A stretch of DNA of 35,744 nucleotides. It comes from Aureobasidium sp. EXF-3400 (lineage: Eukaryota; Ascomycota; Dothideomycetes; Dothideales; Saccotheciaceae). Location of the stretch: positions 1-35,744 of the forward strand of contig SWBL01000434.1 in assembly GCA_024195585.1 (NCBI GenBank). The letters run 5' to 3'. Under the pieces are notes generated by a model. It worked only from the letters and a program-made list of their open reading frames with translations. It was not told the DNA's origin and made no database searches. Each line of letters begins with the position of its first letter. The stretch's first letter is position 1. The position numbers and the translations under genes were made by a program. Positions 30,187-35,744 of the stretch are shown piece by piece.

Positions 30187-30566
30187 AAGGTTATCTCGGT
30201 TTAGCATGTGGCATTTAATCAAAGTTATGGGGAGCAGGTGTTCATGGCGTAGAGACAAAGGGTGGTATGGGCAGCGGCCTCGCAAAAGGGGTAGTATTGT
30301 ACGATCCGAAATGATAACAATTTTTGACCAAAAAATGTTTTCCATGATTGATTTGTCAGTGATGGAGCATATGTGCTCTCCCTGGATGTGTATGAGACTC
30401 GTTCGTTGCTCGCCGGTCGAGGGATTATTAGTACGAACAGGGTCATGACCAACTCAACAATGACGAAGTCGTGCGACTCCACATCTTTCAGTCGCGAATG
30501 CGCAACCAAACCTTCAATCTTTCTCTACATCAACCTTCATACATACCGCCACACACTGCAGCAATC
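30187..30566. promoter_or_regulatory. RVB1 3' flank and SYF2 promoter
   Basis: 380 bp between tandem genes. An in-frame ATG at 30471 would extend SYF2 by 32 residues without family support. Nothing else recognised. Confidence 0.4.
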
Positions 30567-31552
30567 ATGTCATCCACACTAAAGCGCAAGCCTTCTCCAT
30601 CCGAAGATGAATCACTGGCCGAATCGTCTAAGCGCCGCTTCACCGAAACCACCACCATCGACACTGCACCATCACAAGACAACGATATAACCTCAACAGC
30701 CGCCTCCTCAGCAGCGCCTACACCCACATCAGCGACAGACTCGACCACAAGTACATCCCAAGCCGACCGTTTGGCTCGCTTCGCCGCCCTGCGCAACAGA
30801 AACAAGTCCTCACGCGACGACAATCGCAAAGCCACAACTCTAGAAGTTTCTCGCGCTTCAGCTGATCCTGCTGCCCTTGCCTCGCTCTCACGTCGCAAAG
30901 AACGCGCTTCTGAGAAACTGCTACAGGCTCAAACACTCGAGGATGGCGAAGACTGGGACCGCAAACGCGCTTGGGACTGGACGGCCGAAGAGTCTGCTGC
31001 ATGGGACAAGAAGCAAGCGAAGAGAAAGGCAAATCGCGATAACGTCGCATTCCAAGATTACAACCAGGATGCGAACAAAGTCTACAAACGTCAAGTGAGG
31101 GAGATGAACCCAGATGTCTCCAACTACGAAGCAGAGAAAATGGCTGCAGTAGAAAGAGCTGCTCAATCAGGAGGTTTGGAGATTGTAGAGACGGAAGATG
31201 GAGAGCTGATTGCTGTGGACAAGGATGGCAGTTTCTACAGCACAAAAGACTCGACTGACTTTGTGGGGAACAAGCCCAGTAAAGAGAAGATTGACAAGTT
31301 GGTTGGTGAGATACAAAAGGCTGAAGAGATCAGATTGAAAAAGAGGAGGGAGAGGAGTGGCAAGGAGGAAGATGGTGACGTTACGTATATTAACGATAAG
31401 AACAAACAGGTAAGCCAAGCTGCAAAGAAGAAGCCGATGTGGAAGAGTATGCTGACAGAAGATGACAACAGTTCAACCAAAAATTGGCGAGGTTCTATAA
31501 CAAATACACCTCGGAGATCAGAGACAGCTTCGAGAGAGGTACTGCCATCTGA
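30567..31552 (+). CDS. SYF2: Pre-mRNA-splicing factor Syf2
   Basis: Component of the Prp19/NTC-associated spliceosome complex. Exons 30567-31409 and 31472-31552 around a 62-bp intron (GTAAGC...GCTGACAG...CAACAG) give 307 residues. The N-terminal third is Ser/Thr-rich and disordered. The family domain follows: DRLARFAALRNRNKSSRDDN, SLSRRKERASEKLLQAQ, DWDRKRAWDWTAEESAAWDK, QDYNQDANKVYKRQVREMNP, and the C-terminal exon FNQKLARFYNKYTSEIRDSF ending ERGTAI. This last motif is only reached by splicing; unspliced reading runs on to 31703 into unrelated sequence. Reading MSSTLKRKPSPSEDE as the N-terminus places the start at 30567. Confidence 0.92.
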
Positions 31553-33388
31553 GCGGTCCTGTTGCTTTCGATATCTGGCATTGACATTCCTATCCATTGT
31601 CAAGTTTGAAACGATCTCGCAGGGTCAAGAAACGAAGACGGAGAACGACGAAAAGGCGTACATAGTCTCCAATGGAAGTCGCAATGGAGAAGTCGATTTG
31701 TGAATGCGCAGGAACGTCATAAACATACCATCTCTTCCTTCCCAACGTATGTTCTTTGTTCTTGCTTTCCTTAACATGAAATCACATAATGTTACATTGG
31801 ACTTGTCTCACAAAGGTGATAGAGGTCGATACAGATCATAGACGTACGGGGAGAAGAGACAATCGATGCTCAGTGTGTCAAATGTGGCATTAAAATTTCT
31901 ACATAAGGGAGGCACAAAAGAAAGGGAGGAGAGAATGATTTGATTCATCCCTTTTGCCAGCTTAGGTAACAGCATTCTGCTCTCCTCCCCAAACAACTGG
32001 ACCCTAGGACCTTGGTTTGCCAACACCCGACCTCTGAATCCAGGTTCCAACTTTGCCCTCAAAAACAAGAAACGCCTCCCATAAATCACCGAAGAATAGC
32101 CGCAGAGGCGGTTGCATTGGCAAAAAGAAGACCTTCTGCAATGCAAGCGACTTATGAAAACCAACCCCATATCCAGAGGACAGGGATATCGCTTTTCTAA
32201 AAGACAGCCGCACTCAAGCCATAATATATCAAAAAATGAAATTCGCAATGAGAAACCAAGTCTCAAAGGAATCATTAACGCTCGTTACCAGTCAGCAATA
32301 AAACTGACCCCAGTCCTCCTCGTTTTTCCCACAAAGTAATTCGGTCTAGGGGGTATTCGCGGGAGTGTCTGGAGCAGGCGAGTGAGCGCCATACCCCATA
32401 TGTCCGGTCCATTATCCGGTTTCCAACGAAGTTGCTGCACACAAACACAGTGCTTCGGTGGGTGGGTGATGATCTGGGTTCTCTCTTTTCCGAGAGATGT
32501 CTTCTGGGTGTACGCGTGTGTGAAAAGTTGTCTTCCAGGCATCTCGTGTTGGCGTCTTTGAGAATTGTGCTTCATCTCGTTTGGCGGTCCAGGCAAAGGC
32601 CACAATGACGGGCAAACGAGCACCAAAGGGCAAAGGCCAAAGAAACGGCAAGACGAGGACAAGAAGGCAAGTCCAGACGTTGCGTAAGCAGCGAGAAGAG
32701 ATGTCGCAGAACAAAGAAAGAAGCGAGAACGCATCCCCACACAGCGGTATCTGAGAGGGCAGCGGGTGTTTGGAATCGTCGGTAGAGGGGCGGGATGGAT
32801 GGGGCTTCGAGTACCGGAACATTACCCCTGTCGAAACTACAACTCTCATCCTTTGAATGTCTCTTCCTTCTCAACCAGCCTTCAGCTCAACTGCCGATTG
32901 TTTGGGCAGGCGAAGCACCAATACAAAAGGGAGGGCGAGGCATGGGAGGAGTGCAATGAGCACTACCGGAAAAGAGACGGATGTGAGGAATTTCGACAAC
33001 GCAAAAGTCGAGCGCGCCAAAGCTGCAGCTCGAGACATACATCAAGAGAGAGCACAACACAGTGGCGACTCCGATCAATAAAAACAATGTTTTTTTTTTT
33101 CTTGTTAACATCAGTTTGTAACGTGCACCGACCAGTCCGAAAACTGGTCATCACGCTTCTTTTTCTCCTGCGGAGGAGCGGCATCTACTTGGTTGAACCA
33201 AGAACATAGCAGCATCAACTCGGGAGGAGAAAGAAAGAATGGGACTCTGGAACACCAAACCAGGTCTGAGCATATTTAAAGTCTCCCTATGTGCAGGTGT
33301 CGATAATACCCGTAGCCCACGGGTGACTCAGAAGAATTCACGCGGCCAACGGAGTTCAAAAGGTCATATGTGAGCCGATAGCAAGCTA
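31553..33388. other. Long convergent spacer SYF2 / PRM1
   Basis: 1.84 kb between two stop codons with no recognisable gene. Seen: a T run (about 33090-33102), a T-rich/A-rich alternation, and a small highly basic ORF of 49 codons (32605-32754, MTGKRAPKGKGQRNGKTRTR) with no known relative. Overlapping ORFs on both strands (32285-32740, 32766-33209 and others) look fortuitous. A non-coding RNA cannot be excluded. Confidence 0.35.
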
Positions 33389-35744
33389 TCACCGGGCATG
33401 ATCGGCGAATGGATCTTGTGGTTGCAAATGAGTGTTGCTCCTTTGCGGGCTGGATGGAGAGTTGTCTACGGGAGATACAACTTCTGCAAAATTGCCATGA
33501 CTGCTGGCACGAATGTGTGTAGGTCGACGTGTTGCAGCTTCGACATTCTGGGCGCCGACGAACCCAACCTTTTCGCTCGGGCTGAAGCCAGAACTCAAGA
33601 CGGGAGACGTGACGCCTGGGTAGTCGGACAGTTGGAATTTGCGAGGTGAAAGGGTGTATGATTGGCCATTGAGACGATTTGCTGAATTGTCGCTAGTGTC
33701 GACGGTCGTAGCACTGGTTGCTTGTTCGTAAGTGGGCACTCGCGAGGAGATCGAAGAACTTCTGCGGGAGAAGCTACTGCGTGATGCATGTGTCGCAGAG
33801 AAGCTCTGTGGCGGCATGCTCTTGAGCTCTCTAGGATACTGATCGGCTGGAGCTGTTTCGTTGTCAGCGTGAGCCAACATGTAACCAGCTCTGATAAGTC
33901 CGACAAGCACGATCAGTACGTAAATAATCAGCACGCAAGTTGAGATGATAGCTTCTTGCCTCACAGCCTTTTCCAGTGAACGAACAACAAACAGGACAGC
34001 TGAAGAGATTTGGTCGCCTGCATCAATGGTGTCTGGTTCAGCCAGCATCGAGCTGTTTCCTGAAGAGGTGTCATTGATTTTTTCCATGGTTCCGAGAGAG
34101 AAAGTGTCGTTGTTGACCATCGGGAAATCAACATGAGCATGATCACTGACCCAGGTCAAGGCTTTCTGTATGCCTTCAATCTTGAGTGTGATCAGACAAT
34201 TCACAACTTCTTGAACAGGATCTTCAAGGATCGTGCCACCGAAAGTGGCATTGATCGCGTCATTCATCCCATCGACAAAGATGTTGAGAGTGTTGTTGAC
34301 TGCCCCAGTTGTGGTATTGACCCAGCCAAAGATGTCTTCGTTGATTTTGGTGTTGGTCACGTTGATGACGTGATTGGTATCAACAGCCCATGCTAGGGAA
34401 GCATTGTTGAGTGCCCATTGCACCTTATCAGCGAAGGCATCCACTTGCTGGGTAAGCTCTGGGACTTCTTTTCTGATTGTCTGGAGTAGGATATATTGAC
34501 AGAGACAACCAAGAAGTCCAGCAACTGCAAGAGAAAGAACGAACAAGGCTGGTGTTGTTGTGGCATAGGCGACTGTCCATCTCACAAGTGTCCGTGCACG
34601 GGTCGATGAAAAGTGATTCGAAACTTTTACACCAAAGTCGGCCGTGTATGGACGTGAGACAACGTAAACAGCATCCATGGGGTCGTTGATATGTTTGATA
34701 GCTCTTGCTCGTTGTTCTTGTAGACGCCAGCGACGTATCTCTCGGTAAGCCATAGGAACGCAGGCAAGAATTGCAGCAATGATGAGGACGGAGAGGAAAA
34801 TCTTCTTTGCAAGCGTGATCACATCCGCAAGGCCATCAAAGAAGTCATTGATGCCATGGTCGTCGGAGCAGAATGTGAGTTTCTCTTTTGGCGGAACATG
34901 AAACATCGATCGATTCATGGTGTATTTGCCCATTGATTCATTGAGCAATTTCTTGACCTCTTCGAAGGGGAAGCGAAGAGCCGTATTTGTTGCATTGTGG
35001 ACTTCAGCAAATGTCGGAATGGAGTTGTTTAGTTTATCTAGCCCTTGGTCGTATCCAGAAGGAAGTTGCAATGTGTCGAGTTTGGCGATTGAGGAGTTCA
35101 GATTGATCTCAGGGACATCGACGTTCTTTCCAGCGAAAAAGCTGCCGACGTCTTCAATCGCGCCAGTAAATTTGTTCATGGCTTTCTGGAAGTCATTGAC
35201 AGCATCACCAAGTTCGGTACCTACGTCTTTGGCGGTAGAATTCAAAAAGTTTCCAACGTCTTCTGCAACATCAATGGCAACATGTAAGCTACCACCAACG
35301 GCAAAAGTGAAAAGACAGACGTATGTCGAGGTGAGAAGGTTGACGTAGAACACAAAAACCTCCTCGAGTACAGTGATGCTGAGCAGAAGCATTGACATCA
35401 GCCCATTAATGGCCTTCTCAATTGCTGATGCGGTGAGTTCGTTCACGCCAGACGACATGTAGTAGGGCATGCTCGCCATGGCGCTTCCAACATTTTCCAC
35501 GCCAGTACAAGCAGAGAGTGCTTCTCTTTTTGCGGAAGTCAGGTTCGTATTCACACTTCCGATGGCGAGTAGTGCCCGTATCAGGACGAGAAGAATCAGG
35601 ATTGTCCAGCGGTTGATCCAAACCTGCGAGAGCCTAGCTCGAAGACCAAGGTATGGTGTTAGGTATGATGTTTGATCGGAGGACGGTCGTGGTACATCTT
35701 GCGTAGCGTAGTAGTTCCGCATCTCATGGTCGCCAGCGGATAGA
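33389..35744 (-). CDS. PRM1: Plasma membrane fusion protein Prm1 (5' end probably beyond window)
   Basis: Multispanning membrane protein acting in plasma-membrane merger during mating or cell fusion. 777 residues follow ATG 35722, but the frame stays open to the window edge (GDHE precedes MRNYY), and homologues usually have extra N-terminal residues, so the true start may lie right of 35744. Family core: YLTPYLGLRARLSQVWINRW, SACTGVENVGSAMASMPYYM and NELTASAIEKAI. Membrane segments are near 38-57, 110-150, 312-333, 392-420 and 595-622. The extracellular loops are rich in N-glycosylation sequons (NLT, NST, NATN, NNTL) and Cys, as expected. The C-terminal cytosolic tail is Ser-rich, ending DPFADHAR. 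No intron is needed. Confidence 0.92.
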   Translation of the reverse strand, partial: LSAGDHEMRNYYATQDVPRPSSDQTSYLTPYLGLRARLSQVWINRWTILILLVLIRALLAIGSVNTNLTSAKREALSACTGVENVGSAMASMPYYMSSGVNELTASAIEKAINGLMSMLLLSITVLEEVFVFYVNLLTSTYVCLFTFAVGGSLHVAIDVAEDVGNFLNSTAKDVGTELGDAVNDFQKAMNKFTGAIEDVGSFFAGKNVDVPEINLNSSIAKLDTLQLPSGYDQGLDKLNNSIPTFAEVHNATNTALRFPFEEVKKLLNESMGKYTMNRSMFHVPPKEKLTFCSDDHGINDFFDGLADVITLAKKIFLSVLIIAAILACVPMAYREIRRWRLQEQRARAIKHINDPMDAVYVVSRPYTADFGVKVSNHFSSTRARTLVRWTVAYATTTPALFVLSLAVAGLLGCLCQYILLQTIRKEVPELTQQVDAFADKVQWALNNASLAWAVDTNHVINVTNTKINEDIFGWVNTTTGAVNNTLNIFVDGMNDAINATFGGTILEDPVQEVVNCLITLKIEGIQKALTWVSDHAHVDFPMVNNDTFSLGTMEKINDTSSGNSSMLAEPDTIDAGDQISSAVLFVVRSLEKAVRQEAIISTCVLIIYVLIVLVGLIRAGYMLAHADNETAPADQYPRELKSMPPQSFSATHASRSSFSRRSSSISSRVPTYEQATSATTVDTSDNSANRLNGQSYTLSPRKFQLSDYPGVTSPVLSSGFSPSEKVGFVGAQNVEAATRRPTHIRASSHGNFAEVVSPVDNSPSSPQRSNTHLQPQDPFADHAR

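Noticed and set aside
32605..32754. Basic 49-codon ORF beginning MTGKRAPKGKGQ
   Set aside because: Short, no known relative, surrounded by sequence without coding character; reported only as a possibility within the spacer.

Overview
The window is nuclear DNA of a filamentous ascomycete (Pezizomycotina). The evidence is compact genes on both strands, introns mostly of 49-83 bp with GTRNGT donors and CTRAC-type branch sites a few bases before the acceptor, and clear fungal orthologues such as PRM1, YPD1, GET2 and a fungal DOCK protein. I cannot name the genus; Dothideomycetes would fit but is a guess. There is no sign of an organellar, bacterial or viral segment.

Layout, left to right: 5' part of ribosomal protein L3 (minus, cut by the left edge); a 1.8 kb spacer; a single-exon DOCK-family Rho/Rac GEF (plus); a calcineurin-like phosphoesterase (plus); ribosomal protein S8 (minus); an alpha/beta-hydrolase esterase (minus); mannose-6-phosphate isomerase (minus) divergent from a GT34 Golgi glycosyltransferase (plus); the HPt phosphorelay protein YPD1 (minus); mitochondrial aspartate aminotransferase (minus); a decayed gene of unknown function (plus); an unrecognised basic protein (plus) convergent with a 2H-phosphoesterase/AKAP7-like protein (minus); GET2 (plus); mitoribosomal MRP49-type protein (minus) divergent from RVB1 (plus); SYF2 (plus); and PRM1 (minus), which probably runs off the right edge. 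The genes are mostly housekeeping and unrelated in function. This is not a biosynthetic cluster or an operon-like unit.

Two things go beyond routine annotation. First, a family of short non-coding inverted-repeat elements (about 174-224 bp, MITE-like, termini starting CCTCCCCGTGTGCTAAAG) occurs at least six times between 1.2 and 13 kb, with two more decayed fragments near 24.7-25.0 kb. Two copies lie inside introns and make them unusually long (352 and 390 bp); several others abut stop codons. No transposase is encoded here. Second, two genes (mitochondrial aspartate aminotransferase and MRP49) are best explained by 3-nucleotide microexons, each a single codon between two normal-sized introns.

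All splice models come from reading frame, consensus sites and protein-family similarity recalled from memory; no transcript data or database search was available.
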